From NCBI GenBank assembly GCA_009841225.1, contig VXMF01000048.1, forward strand, positions 124,001 to 188,000: a stretch of 64,000 bases of DNA. Reading direction: 5' to 3'. Position numbers and translations under genes: made by a program. Within the stretch, counting starts at the first letter, position 1; every line of letters begins with the position of its first letter. A model generated the notes under the pieces. The model did not search any database and was not told where the DNA came from. It saw only the letters and a program-made list of their open reading frames with translations. The stretch is from Terriglobia bacterium (GTDB taxonomy: Bacteria > Acidobacteriota > Terriglobia > Bryobacterales > UBA6623). Shown here in pieces: positions 52,405 to 61,141 of this stretch.

Positions 52405-53382
52405 TCACCTGCTGGACCGCTGGAACCAGTCCACAGCACGCACCAAGGCCGGCTGGATGGGTGCGGGATCAAATCCGAGTGCTTCCCTAGCTTTGGAGCA
52501 GTCGGCGAACATCGCTCGCCTCGACATGCGCACGCCATCCAGCGGCACCCGCGGAGGCGTCCCTGCGACGCGCGCCCACCCGGTGCTGCAGGCGCCGGCG
52601 ATCCATGCGGCGAAGTACGGCAGCCGCAGTCGCGGCGCTTGGCGCTCGACGGTGGCGCTCGCTAGTGCGAGGATTTGCCGAAGGGTCAGATTCTCGGAAC
52701 CCAAGATGTAGCGCTCACCGGGCCGCCCCCTCTCTGCGGCCAGCCAGTGACCGCGAGCGACATCACGGACATCCACTAGGTTCAGGCCCGTGTTGACGTA
52801 GGCTGGCAGTCGCCCCTCCAAGAAGTCCTTGACGATCTGGCCGGTTGGCGTCGGCTTGAAGTCACCCTCGCCGATCGGTGCGGTGGGGTTCACGATCACC
52901 ACGTCCAAGCCGCGGCTGGCGTAGCGCTCGGCCTCACGCTCCGCCAAGAATTTCGATCGCTTGTAGTCCCCTGTCATCATCTCCAGCGATGACGGCGACT
53001 CCTCCGTCACCGGGGAACCATCCTCGCTGGGGGCAATCGTGCCGATGGAGCTGGTGTGCACGAAGCGCTTGACGCCTGCTTTCAGGGCCGCTTCTAGCAC
53101 GTTGTGAGTGCCCTCGACGTTGGCTTCGTACATCTGGCGCGGATTTCTGCACCACAGGCGATAGTCGGCGGCGACGTGATAGACGGTGCCGCACCCGCGT
53201 GCAGCCATGGCTACGCTCGCCGCATCACGCAAATCGCCGACCACGACTTCGGCGTCGAGGCCGGCTACGGTGGTTTGGTCGCTGGAGGGCCGCACGAGCA
53301 AGCGCAGGTGCTCGCCGTGAGAAGCGAGAAAGCGCGCCACATGATTGCCCACGAAACCGGTGGCACCAGTGACTAAGACCAT
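52405..53382 (-). CDS. hpnA: Hopanoid-associated sugar epimerase (HpnA-like)
   Basis: A 325-residue extended short-chain dehydrogenase. VLVTGATGFVGNHVARFL binds NAD(P); TSSIGTIAP and YKRSK supply Ser and the catalytic Tyr-Lys pair; NPTAPIGEGDFKPTPTGQIVKDFLEGRLPAYVNTGLNLVDVRDVARGH is characteristic of HpnA. HYHVAADYRLW-like segment (VYHVAADYRLW) also agrees. It acts on a nucleotide or lipid-linked sugar in hopanoid-related metabolism. No other hpn genes are in the window. Confidence 0.88.
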   Translation of the reverse strand: MVLVTGATGFVGNHVARFLASHGEHLRLLVRPSSDQTTVAGLDAEVVVGDLRDAASVAMAARGCGTVYHVAADYRLWCRNPRQMYEANVEGTHNVLEAALKAGVKRFVHTSSIGTIAPSEDGSPVTEESPSSLEMMTGDYKRSKFLAEREAERYASRGLDVVIVNPTAPIGEGDFKPTPTGQIVKDFLEGRLPAYVNTGLNLVDVRDVARGHWLAAERGRPGERYILGSENLTLRQILALASATVERQAPRLRLPYFAAWIAGACSTGWARVAGTPPRVPLDGVRMSRRAMFADCSKAREALGFDPAPIQPALVRAVDWFQRSSR

Positions 53383-53449
53383 GGAGTTTCGAGCGTTCCG
53401 CAGACCGGAAGTTCCTCAGATTACACTGGAGAACTGCAGGAGGCTTACG

Positions 53450-54598
53450 ATGCGATTCAAGCACCCCCGCGCAATCTTGGCTGCAATCGTGGCAGCGACG
53501 CTGCTGGCTTGGGCCTGTGCCCCGACCGAGCCCGAGCCCGAAAGCATGCGCTCGATCGAGACCTCGGAGTTCGGGGCCATCGATGGCCAGCCAGTCACGC
53601 TGTTCACGCTGACCAACGCCTCGGGAGCCAATGTCGGCATCATCGAGTACGGCGGCATTGTGGTCAGCCTCAACGTTCCGGACCGCGACGGCAACCTCGG
53701 CGATGTCGTCCTCGGGTTCGACACGCTGGACGCCTACGTTGCCGACACGCCCTACTTCGGCGCGATCACAGGCAGATACGCCAATCGGATTGCGGGCGGG
53801 CAGTTTGAAATCGACGGCACGGCCTACGAACTGCCGGTGAACAACGGGCCCAATTCCCTACACGGCGGCATCAAGGGCTTCGACAAGGTGATCTGGAAGG
53901 GCACCCCCACCGATTCCGGTGACGGCGTGTCGTTTGCGTACGTAAGCCAGGACGGCGAAGAGGGCTATCCCGGTACGTTGGAGTCTACTGTCACGTACAC
54001 GTGGACCGACGGCAACGAGTTGCGGATCGACTATGAGGCCAGCACCGACAAGCCGACAGTCGTCAACCTCACCAACCATTCCTACTTCAACCTCAAGGAC
54101 GGCGGTGCCAGCTCCATCCTCGACCACGTGTTGATGATCAACGCCAGCCAGTACACGCCGGTCGACGAGACCTCGATTCCCCTAGGCGAGATTGCCTCGC
54201 TCGAGGGCTCGCCGCTGGATTTCCGTGAACCCACAGCCATTGGCGCCCGGATTGAAGAGGAGGACGAGCAGCTCGGCTTCGGGGCGGGCTATGACCACAA
54301 CTATGTCATCGACCGCGACGCCGACGGGCTGGCCCTCGCGGCTACAGTCAGCGAGCCGGAAACCGGCCGGGTAATGGACGTGCTCACCGCTGAGCCCGGG
54401 GTCCAGTTCTATAGCGGCAACTTTCTGGACGGCCACCATATTGGCAAGGGCGGAGTCGGCTACCAGCACCGCAGCGGGCTCTGTCTCGAGACGCAGCACT
54501 ACCCGGATTCGCCCAATCAACCGGGCTTCCCGTCTACAGTGCTACGGCCCGGCGAGACCTACAAGACGTCGACCGTCTACAAGTTTTACTCGAGGTGA
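53450..54598 (+). CDS. galM: Aldose 1-epimerase lipoprotein
   Basis: A 382-residue mutarotase. ATG 53450 follows AGGAGG. Lipoprotein-like leader (AAIVAATLLAWAC), so exported. Catalytic His in TNHSYFNL and catalytic Glu in LCLETQHYPDSPN, both present; FGAITGRYANRIAGGQF and NSLHGGIKGFDKVIW are family hallmarks. Interconverts alpha and beta aldoses. SMP-30 gene follows 4 bases after the stop, so the pair is an operon. Confidence 0.93.
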   Translation: MRFKHPRAILAAIVAATLLAWACAPTEPEPESMRSIETSEFGAIDGQPVTLFTLTNASGANVGIIEYGGIVVSLNVPDRDGNLGDVVLGFDTLDAYVADTPYFGAITGRYANRIAGGQFEIDGTAYELPVNNGPNSLHGGIKGFDKVIWKGTPTDSGDGVSFAYVSQDGEEGYPGTLESTVTYTWTDGNELRIDYEASTDKPTVVNLTNHSYFNLKDGGASSILDHVLMINASQYTPVDETSIPLGEIASLEGSPLDFREPTAIGARIEEEDEQLGFGAGYDHNYVIDRDADGLALAATVSEPETGRVMDVLTAEPGVQFYSGNFLDGHHIGKGGVGYQHRSGLCLETQHYPDSPNQPGFPSTVLRPGETYKTSTVYKFYSR

Positions 54599-54602
54599 TG
54601 CT

Positions 54603-55703
54603 GTGAAAGCGCTGAGGCTGGCCGCTTTGGCGACGCTCGTATGGTCTGCGTTTCCTGCCGAAGACGCGCCCGCCCCAACCGGTGACACGATCGTCGATCC
54701 CAGCGCGCGTTTCGAGCTGCTCTACACCCGGCCCGAGACCGAAGCGGGTGGACTCACGGAAAGTCCCGCAGTCGCGCCGGATGGCTCGATCTACTTCTCC
54801 GACATCCTGCGGGGAGAGAACCACGGTCGGATTCACCGGTTCGATCCGGCCACGAAGCAGGTCGAGACCTTCGCTGCGAACAGCCACAAGTCGAACGGCC
54901 TGACGTTCGGCCCGGACGGCCACTTGTACGCCGCCGAAGGCGCTGACCACGGCGGGCGGCGCATCTCGCGCTGGAACGTTGAGACCAAGCAGCGCGACCT
55001 AGTCGTCGACAACTTCGGGGGCAAGCGCTTCAACTCGCCCAACGACATTACCAGCGACGACGCGGGCAATCTGTACTTCACCGATCCGCGCTACGTGGGA
55101 CACGAGCCGCGCGAACTGCAATGGCGGGCGGTCTACCGCGTCACGCCCCGGGGCGATGTGGTGGAAGTCACCCACGACGTCACCAAGCCGAACGGTCTGG
55201 CGCTGAGCCCCGATGGAAGGACGCTGTACGTTGCCGAGACCAACAATGGAGGCGATGGCATGCCAGGCGTCGAGCCGGGCAATCGCGGTCCGATGCGAGT
55301 CTACGCCTTTCCGCTCGGTGCGGACGGGCTGGTTTCTGGCCCGCGGCGTCTGTTCCACGATTTCGGGCCGGAATTCGGTTGCGACGGCATGACGGTGGAC
55401 GAGCACGGCAACGTCTATCTGACCGCCCGCGAGCCATCCAAGCCGGGAATCCTCGTGCTGGACCCCAGCGGGGAGCAGATCGCTTTTCTGCCTACGTCAA
55501 CGGGCGTGCACGAAGAGGAGACGCCGTTCACCGAGAACGAGAAGAAGGCTTTGGACGAGCCACCCGTTCCCCCGAGCGGACTGCCGAGCAACGTTGAATT
55601 CGGCCTCGGAGAAGGGGCCAACGTCTTGTACGTGACCGTGGACCAGAGCCTGTATCGCATTCGATTGAAAGTGCGTGGCTTTCATCGCCAACACAGACGC
55701 TAG
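54603..55703 (+). CDS. Exported SMP-30/gluconolactonase-family protein
   Basis: A 366-residue beta-propeller from GTG 54603 (GAGG site 8 bases before). Signal sequence KALRLAALATLVWSAFPA. ESPAVAPDGSIYFSDI, KSNGLTFGPDGHLYAAEG, FNSPNDITSDDAGNLYFTDPRY, KPNGLALSPDGRTLYVAET and GCDGMTVDEHGNVYLTA give the repeats and probable metal-binding Glu, Asn and Asp residues. A lactonase in periplasmic sugar oxidation is likely. In an operon with galM. Confidence 0.92.
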   Translation: MKALRLAALATLVWSAFPAEDAPAPTGDTIVDPSARFELLYTRPETEAGGLTESPAVAPDGSIYFSDILRGENHGRIHRFDPATKQVETFAANSHKSNGLTFGPDGHLYAAEGADHGGRRISRWNVETKQRDLVVDNFGGKRFNSPNDITSDDAGNLYFTDPRYVGHEPRELQWRAVYRVTPRGDVVEVTHDVTKPNGLALSPDGRTLYVAETNNGGDGMPGVEPGNRGPMRVYAFPLGADGLVSGPRRLFHDFGPEFGCDGMTVDEHGNVYLTAREPSKPGILVLDPSGEQIAFLPTSTGVHEEETPFTENEKKALDEPPVPPSGLPSNVEFGLGEGANVLYVTVDQSLYRIRLKVRGFHRQHRR

Positions 55704-55867
55704 TCTCGGCGCAACATCCTGCCGCTGGAGGCTGGAACTCGGCTGCTCCAAGGCGGTGCCGTTGCAACGGATTCGCTACCTGAGCGGTCAAACCCTATGC
55801 TAATCTGAGGTTGCCGTCGGGCTGGCGATCCAATCAGCCACCGCGGCGGCTTGATTGAGAGGTCGGC

Positions 55868-56830
55868 ATGCTCGTCAAGACTCCGCGTGGCTGGGAAATC
55901 CCAGAAAGCCAAGCAACTCCCGAACACCTGTTCCATTCGCGCCGCGCGATCCTCGAGGGCCTGGGTCTCGCAGGCGCGGCGAGCCTGCTGCCAAGCGCTC
56001 TGCATGGGGCAGCGGGAGACGAGTCGCTGTATCCTGCCAAGCGCAACACCAAGTACACCTTGGACCGCCCTCTCACCGCCGAGGCGATTGCAACCGGCTA
56101 CAACAACTTCTACGAGTTCACGCTCGACAAGGGCCAGGTACGGCACGAAGTCGACCGGTTCAAGATCGACCCGTGGAAGGTCAAGGTCTCGGGTCTGGTC
56201 AACAACCCCAAGACCTACGACTTTGACGACCTAGTGCGGCGATTTCCCCTAGAGGAGCGTCTCTACCGCTTCCGCTGTGTCGAGGCCTGGTCGATGGCGG
56301 TTCCATGGACCGGATTTCCGATGGCGGCCCTGCTCAAGGAAGTCGATCCGAAGCCCGAGGCTGGCTACATCAAGATGGTCACGGCCTACAGGCCCAGGGA
56401 GATGCCCGGAATCGTCTCTCAGCCGCACTACGACTGGCCGTACCAAGAGGCACTGACGCTCGACGAAGCGATGAACGAGCTCGCGCTGTTCTGCACCGGG
56501 CTGTACGGCAAGCCGCTGCCCAAGCAGAACGGGGCTCCAATCCGGGCAATCATGCCGTGGAAATACGGCCTGAAGAACATCAAGTCGATCGTGGAGATCG
56601 AAGTCACCAAGAAGCGTCCGCCGACACTTTGGAACAAAGCCGCTCCGACGGAGTACGGCTGGTATTCCAACGTCAACCCGAACAAGCCGCATCCGCGCTG
56701 GTCGCAAGCCCAGGAGAAGTTGCTTGCCTTGGGGCCGGGCGGTTCGTTCATGTACTCGATGCGCCCCACTCTGATGTACAACGGGTACGAGGCGTTCGTC
56801 TCCGAGATTTACACCGGGAGCGAATACTAG
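55868..56830 (+). CDS. msrP: Protein-methionine-sulfoxide reductase catalytic subunit
   Basis: A 320-residue molybdoenzyme of the sulfite-oxidase fold. The twin-arginine leader (SRRAILEGLGLAGAASLLPSA) exports a folded protein. NNFYEFTLDKGQV, FRCVEAWSMAVPWTGFPM (with the Mo-ligating Cys), MPWKYGLKNIKSIVEIE and WNKAAPTEYGWYSNVNP identify MsrP (YedY). Repairs oxidised methionine in periplasmic proteins. The haem membrane partner MsrQ is not the next gene; a small acidic membrane protein is. Confidence 0.95.
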   Translation: MLVKTPRGWEIPESQATPEHLFHSRRAILEGLGLAGAASLLPSALHGAAGDESLYPAKRNTKYTLDRPLTAEAIATGYNNFYEFTLDKGQVRHEVDRFKIDPWKVKVSGLVNNPKTYDFDDLVRRFPLEERLYRFRCVEAWSMAVPWTGFPMAALLKEVDPKPEAGYIKMVTAYRPREMPGIVSQPHYDWPYQEALTLDEAMNELALFCTGLYGKPLPKQNGAPIRAIMPWKYGLKNIKSIVEIEVTKKRPPTLWNKAAPTEYGWYSNVNPNKPHPRWSQAQEKLLALGPGGSFMYSMRPTLMYNGYEAFVSEIYTGSEY

Positions 56831-56898
56831 CCGTTCGTCGGGAGCCACAGGCGTCCGGGCAATAGGTGCGTCGAAGGCGGAGGCTGCACTTGCGACCA

Positions 56899-57180
56899 AT
56901 GAATGACTGGGAGCGAGACTGGGAAGACGAGGCGGTCTACGAGGACGAGCACCCGGACGAAGAGGGCAACTGGACGCTGCGCCAGACAGTGATCCGGGTT
57001 GCGGCCCTGCTGCTTCTTTTTTCTTTCCTCGGGGCCTTGTTCTTGGCGCTGCGCGGGATCGAAGACATCTTGGTCGTGATCGGTGTGCTGCTTGTAGCCG
57101 CCCTTGTTGCCAAGCTGGTCAGGAAACAGCAGGAGGCCGAGCATCCGTACCGCTCAAAGGATCGCCCCGAAATCCATTGA
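56899..57180 (+). CDS. Small acidic two-segment membrane protein, unknown
   Basis: A 93-residue protein with a very acidic N-terminus (WERDWEDEAVYEDEHPDEEG) and two hydrophobic segments (about 30-50 and 54-72), then a basic tail. ATG 56899 is preferred over an upstream in-frame start. I do not recognise the family. Close behind msrP (68 bases), but it is far too small for MsrQ and lacks haem-binding His in its membrane part. Confidence 0.6.
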   Translation: MNDWERDWEDEAVYEDEHPDEEGNWTLRQTVIRVAALLLLFSFLGALFLALRGIEDILVVIGVLLVAALVAKLVRKQQEAEHPYRSKDRPEIH

Positions 57181-57199
57181 TTTCAAATCGTTTACCGAT

Positions 57200-58615
57200 T
57201 CATTCAAGCATTCGATCTAGCTGTGCCGCCAAGCGTTGCTGTGCGGCCTGGTGTGTCCGGTCGCCGGCAAGGTTTTTCCATTCCATCGGATCGGCGGCAT
57301 GATCGTAAAGCTCTTCGGTTCCATCGGCGTAGCGAATGTATCTCCAGCGATCTGTCCGAATGGCGTGGTCCTTGCCTTGACGCGTCGTCATCGCCGGAGT
57401 GCTCCGCGGCGCGTCTGGATCTTTCAACAGCGGGACGAGGCTCTCGCCGTCCAAGCCAGCGGGCGAGCTCAGGGACGTTAATTCTGCCAGCGTCGGGTAT
57501 AGATCGATCAGGCTGACCGCTCGTCTTGAGACATTGCCTGGCCTCCCAATTCCCGGTGAGCGGATAATCAGCGGCACGCGGGTAGATTCCTCCCAGAGCG
57601 TGCCCTTGTGGTACTTCTGCTTCTCGCCGATGTGGTAGCCGTGGTCCGAGAAGAGTACGACGATGGTGTTGTCGTTGTACTTGCTGGAGGCCAGCGCGCG
57701 CAGCACGCGCCCGATCATCGCGTCCGCGAAGGTCACTGCGGCGAGGTAGCCCCGCGTCGCCGACTGGAGTGCATTGTGCTTGCGGATCATGGCCTCGTAG
57801 TTGTTGCGAGAGCGAATGTGGCCCTGAGCGACATGCGGGATGTCGTCCAGATCTGACGCAAGAATCGTCGGCAGCTCAACGTCCGCCAGCGGGTGCTCGT
57901 CGAAATACTCGCTCGGAGCGTACTGAGGGTCGTGCGGCCGGTATATGCCGACTGCTAGAAAGAACGGCTTTTCGTGCTCGGCCCGCAGCTGGCGTTCCGC
58001 CCAGCGCGAGGCCTGCCCGTCCTCGGTCACGTCGGACTTGAAGTCGATTGGGCCCCAGTCCCAGTGATGGTTGATGCCGTTTCTGTGCGTGTCGATCAGG
58101 ACCGGAGCCATGGGCAATTGGATCGTCTTTGCCGGGAAGCGCTCATCCCAAGCTTCCGGCTGGCCGAAACCGCTGCGCCCCGCGAACGGCGCGCCCTCGG
58201 CGTGGGTCAGAGCTCCGCGCCAGCCGCCGTGATTGGCGTGGAAGATCTTGCCAGCCGCGGCGGTGAAGTAGCCGTTGCGGCGGAAGAACTGGGGCAGGGA
58301 CTCGGAGTTCTTCAGCGAGTCGAACTTACGCCAGTCGTCCCTGTTGCCGACCACTCCCGTCGTCGTCGGGCGCTTGCCGAACAACAGGGCCGTTCGGGAC
58401 GGATTGCACAGCGGCGCGGCACAGTGAGCGTTCGAGAACAGCACGCCCTGCTGCGCCAAGCCATCGATATTGGGTGTCTGCGCCTGCGGGTGTCCGCCCA
58501 TGCAGCCAACCCAGTCGTTGAGATCGTCAACTGCGATCAGCAGGACGTTCGGGCGCTCTTGGGCCACCGTGGCAACAGGTAGCAGGGCACAGATCAGTGC
58601 AAGGCGAAGCGACAT
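57200..58615 (-). CDS. Exported sulfatase, iduronate-2-sulfatase-like
   Basis: A 471-residue type I sulfatase with signal peptide (LRLALICALLPVATVA). NVLLIAVDDLNDWVGCMGGHP is the marker of the iduronate-2-sulfatase-like group; the formylglycine motif is L-C-N-P-S-R-T (about residue 70). FSDHGYHIGEKQKYHKGTLWEESTRVPL contains the distal ligands with D-H in place of D-N, again as in that group. Convergent with the small membrane protein gene. Confidence 0.92.
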   Translation of the reverse strand: MSLRLALICALLPVATVAQERPNVLLIAVDDLNDWVGCMGGHPQAQTPNIDGLAQQGVLFSNAHCAAPLCNPSRTALLFGKRPTTTGVVGNRDDWRKFDSLKNSESLPQFFRRNGYFTAAAGKIFHANHGGWRGALTHAEGAPFAGRSGFGQPEAWDERFPAKTIQLPMAPVLIDTHRNGINHHWDWGPIDFKSDVTEDGQASRWAERQLRAEHEKPFFLAVGIYRPHDPQYAPSEYFDEHPLADVELPTILASDLDDIPHVAQGHIRSRNNYEAMIRKHNALQSATRGYLAAVTFADAMIGRVLRALASSKYNDNTIVVLFSDHGYHIGEKQKYHKGTLWEESTRVPLIIRSPGIGRPGNVSRRAVSLIDLYPTLAELTSLSSPAGLDGESLVPLLKDPDAPRSTPAMTTRQGKDHAIRTDRWRYIRYADGTEELYDHAADPMEWKNLAGDRTHQAAQQRLAAQLDRMLE

Positions 58616-58840
58616 GGCACCATTCTAGATTGCGTTCTGAGAGCAGTCGTCCGGCCAGACGGGAGGACAACCCATAGACCGTCGCCCGCGTCCTGCCAGC
58701 CAGTTGACGGGAGCAAGGTCCGCTGAGTGGAGTCCACTCAGGCTCGCTATCGATCTGTCTACGTTGGTGGCAACTCCGTGCTGGCCGGGTCATCTAGAAC
58801 CGCGAGCGCGGTGGTTTGCCTTGCTTCTTCCAGATTACGA

Positions 58841-59053
58841 TCAAGCGAGCATCGGTCGCTCGCGTCTGGGTTCTGGAATGGGATCTCCCAGCTCAGTGGC
58901 CGTGTCGATCCAGAATCGCATCGCATCCTTGATATTTCGCAATGCAGTTTCGTAGCTGTCGCCATGTGCCATGCACCCAGGCAATTCGGGTGCTTCGGCA
59001 ATGAACACCTGATCCTCGTTGCTCCAATAGAGGATGATTTCGTACTTGTGCAT
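58841..59053 (-). CDS. hicB: HicB antitoxin
   Basis: A 70-residue HicB-like antitoxin: a partial RNase H-like fold with EIILYWSNEDQVFIAEAPELPGCMAHGDSYETALRNIKDAMRFWIDTATELGDPIPEP. No C-terminal DNA-binding domain, as in short HicB. Its ATG overlaps the hicA stop as TAATG. The hicA gene has a nonsense codon, so this antitoxin is probably without its partner. Confidence 0.9.
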   Translation of the reverse strand: MHKYEIILYWSNEDQVFIAEAPELPGCMAHGDSYETALRNIKDAMRFWIDTATELGDPIPEPRRERPMLA

Positions 59054-59307
59054 TAGCTGTCTCCTCCCAGCTTGTACCTCAGGATCAACTGTCGGACCTG
59101 TCTTACCTGATAGCGTTTCGCCATTCCGCTCTGGACCTGCAGGTTGACGATTTCCAGAACGCCCTCCTTTTCGAAGAGATGATGACTGCCTCGAATCCGC
59201 TCCTAGAAACCGAGATGGAGCAGTAGCGACTGCAAGTCGGCGAAGCGAATGTTTGCGTCCGACCTTCCGCTTAGGACGGTCCGCAACAAGCGCTCATGCC
59301 GTCTCAT
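59053..59307 (-). pseudogene. hicA: hicA toxin interrupted by an in-frame amber codon
   Basis: An 85-codon frame (ATG 59307 to TAA) reads through as a HicA-like mRNA interferase, except for TAG at codon 35 (59205-59203). Before it: FADLQSLLLHLGF; after it: E-R-I-R-G-S-H-H-L-F, with the catalytic His in G-S-H-H, then EIVNLQ and YQVRQVRQLILRYKL, the usual HicA C-terminus. One substitution or a readthrough would restore the whole toxin. As written it gives only a 34-residue fragment. The stop overlaps the hicB start. Confidence 0.88.
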
Positions 59308-59848
59308 CCCCCATATTCCTCACCCCATCCTTGTCACAGGTTTCGGACATTCCCAAGACTGCACTGCCCAAGTATAGCCGCGCGGTTCGTCTTGGCGATG
59401 GCGTCGGCGAAGGCAGTGTTACAAGCACGATGGTAGATTTCCCAGCGGGTGCCAGCGTGTCATTCCGGCTAGCGATGCCGGGCGCAGCCGGCTCCGCGTG
59501 ACTACGCGAGATCTCTCCGGCAATGCTGGTCATGTTGATGTCACCGCCAATCGAGTTTGTAGATCTTCTAGGCGGGACTTCCGCCGGCTCGGCCACTGCC
59601 GACCAGAAACCGTCCGCCAGGGCCAGCCGGTAGGACGCGCCGTTCGCCGCGGTCATGAGATCCCCTGCGGCCACCGGACCTTCTGGACACCTCCGAGAGA
59701 CGTACTCGCCGGAACGGTCTGCCTCCGGGCTTTGCGGAGAGCTTCTGACAACGTGTAAGGATGGGTGCTAGGCTATGCGTGCGGCATACGAGATCCCAGA
59801 TCCTCAAGACCTGCGCTTGCGGGGCATTGTCAACGGCGAGCTTTAGCC
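59308..59848. other. Intergenic, possible protein-coding remnant on the minus strand
   Basis: A minus-strand frame open from about 59760 to 59294 contains a protein-like stretch (ANGASYRLALADGFWSAVAEPAE) and has a GTG at 59674. The rest is irregular, no family is recognised and it lacks a clear start region. It could be a decayed gene or chance. Confidence 0.3.
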
Positions 59849-61138
59849 ATGCAGACGAGACGATGCGACGGCGTCCGGCGCCGGGACATGTTAAGGGTCG
59901 GCTCGCTGGCATTCCTTGGGATGACGCTGCCGGAATGGCAGCAGCTCCGGGCGAGCGTGGCGGGAGCGAAGTCCTGCATCTTCATTTGGCTCGACGGGGG
60001 ACCCAGCCATCTGGACACGTTCGACTTAAAGCCGGACGCCCCGATCGAGATTCGCGGAAACTTCAAGCCGATCCCCACTGCTGTGCCTGGGATTCACATT
60101 TGCGAGCATCTCCCGAAAATCGCACGGCACATGAAGAAGCTCGCGGTAGTACGGACCGTCACGTCCGCGATCGGAGAGCACGACCAGGCAGGGATCTACT
60201 TGAACACCGGGTACAAGCCAACGCCAGCGTTGGTATATCCCGGCTACGGCGCGGTGGTCAGCAAGTTGAAGGGGGACGGCGAGGCCATTCCCCCGTACAT
60301 CGCAGCACCCCACGCTAGGCCTTACATGGGGCCGGGCTACCTGCCGGGTTCCTTCGGTCCTTTCAATGTCGGAGACGACCTGCGCAAGCACACGCTCAAG
60401 GTGCGAGACATGGATTTCCCCATTGGCATGAGCGAGGAGCGGATGAGCCGGCGGCGGAGCATGGTCGAGAAGCTCGATTCCTTCCAGCGAGCCGTGGACG
60501 AGAGTGCGGCGTCGCGCGACCGTGGAAGCTATTTCGAGCAGGCGTACCGCTTGGTGACTGCGCCTGCAGCCAAGAACGCCTTCGACCTGTCCCAGGAGTC
60601 GGAAGCGACGCGAAGGCGCTATGGCTCCAAGATCGGGCAGAGCTGTCTGCTGGCACGGCGCCTAGTCGAGGGCGGGGCGAAGTTTGTCACTGTGGTCGAT
60701 GTCGGCTGGGACACCCACTTGAAGATTGACTACAACCTGACCTACGGATTCCCCGGAAAGCTTCCCGGGTTGGACGCTGCTCTGAGCTCACTGCTTGAAG
60801 ACTTGGATGACCGTGGCCTTCTCGATACAACTTTGGTTGTCGTCATGGGCGAGTTCGGACGCACGCCCAAGATCAACCCGCGCGGTGGACGCGATCACTG
60901 GCCCGGGGCCAACTCGATGCTGTTCGCCGGCGGAGGGGTCTTGGGTGGTCAGGTGATCGGCAGGACAGACGCGCGTGGCGAGCTGCCGGCCGAGAATCCC
61001 GTTTCGCCGGAGGATCTGGCCCGCACGCTCTACACCCTGCTCGGCGTCAACCCGGACCAGACGTTCGAGACGTCCGACGGCAGGCCGATCCAGCTGGTTC
61101 ATGGCGGACGTGTGATCCGAGAGCTGACAACGGGCTGA
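59849..61138 (+). CDS. DUF1501 exported protein
   Basis: A 429-residue protein from ATG 59849. The R-R-R-D-M-L-R-V-G leader is twin-arginine-like. Typical DUF1501 features: SCIFIWLDGGPSHLDTFDLKPD, VVRTVTSAIGEHDQAGIY, VDVGWDTH (metal-ligand candidate), VVVMGEFGRTPKINPRGGRDHWPGANSMLFAGGG. Alkaline-phosphatase-superfamily member, often paired with DUF1549/DUF1553 proteins; function unknown. First gene of the three-gene operon; WD40 starts 3 bases after its stop. Confidence 0.92.
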   Translation: MQTRRCDGVRRRDMLRVGSLAFLGMTLPEWQQLRASVAGAKSCIFIWLDGGPSHLDTFDLKPDAPIEIRGNFKPIPTAVPGIHICEHLPKIARHMKKLAVVRTVTSAIGEHDQAGIYLNTGYKPTPALVYPGYGAVVSKLKGDGEAIPPYIAAPHARPYMGPGYLPGSFGPFNVGDDLRKHTLKVRDMDFPIGMSEERMSRRRSMVEKLDSFQRAVDESAASRDRGSYFEQAYRLVTAPAAKNAFDLSQESEATRRRYGSKIGQSCLLARRLVEGGAKFVTVVDVGWDTHLKIDYNLTYGFPGKLPGLDAALSSLLEDLDDRGLLDTTLVVVMGEFGRTPKINPRGGRDHWPGANSMLFAGGGVLGGQVIGRTDARGELPAENPVSPEDLARTLYTLLGVNPDQTFETSDGRPIQLVHGGRVIRELTTG

Positions 61139-61141
61139 AGC

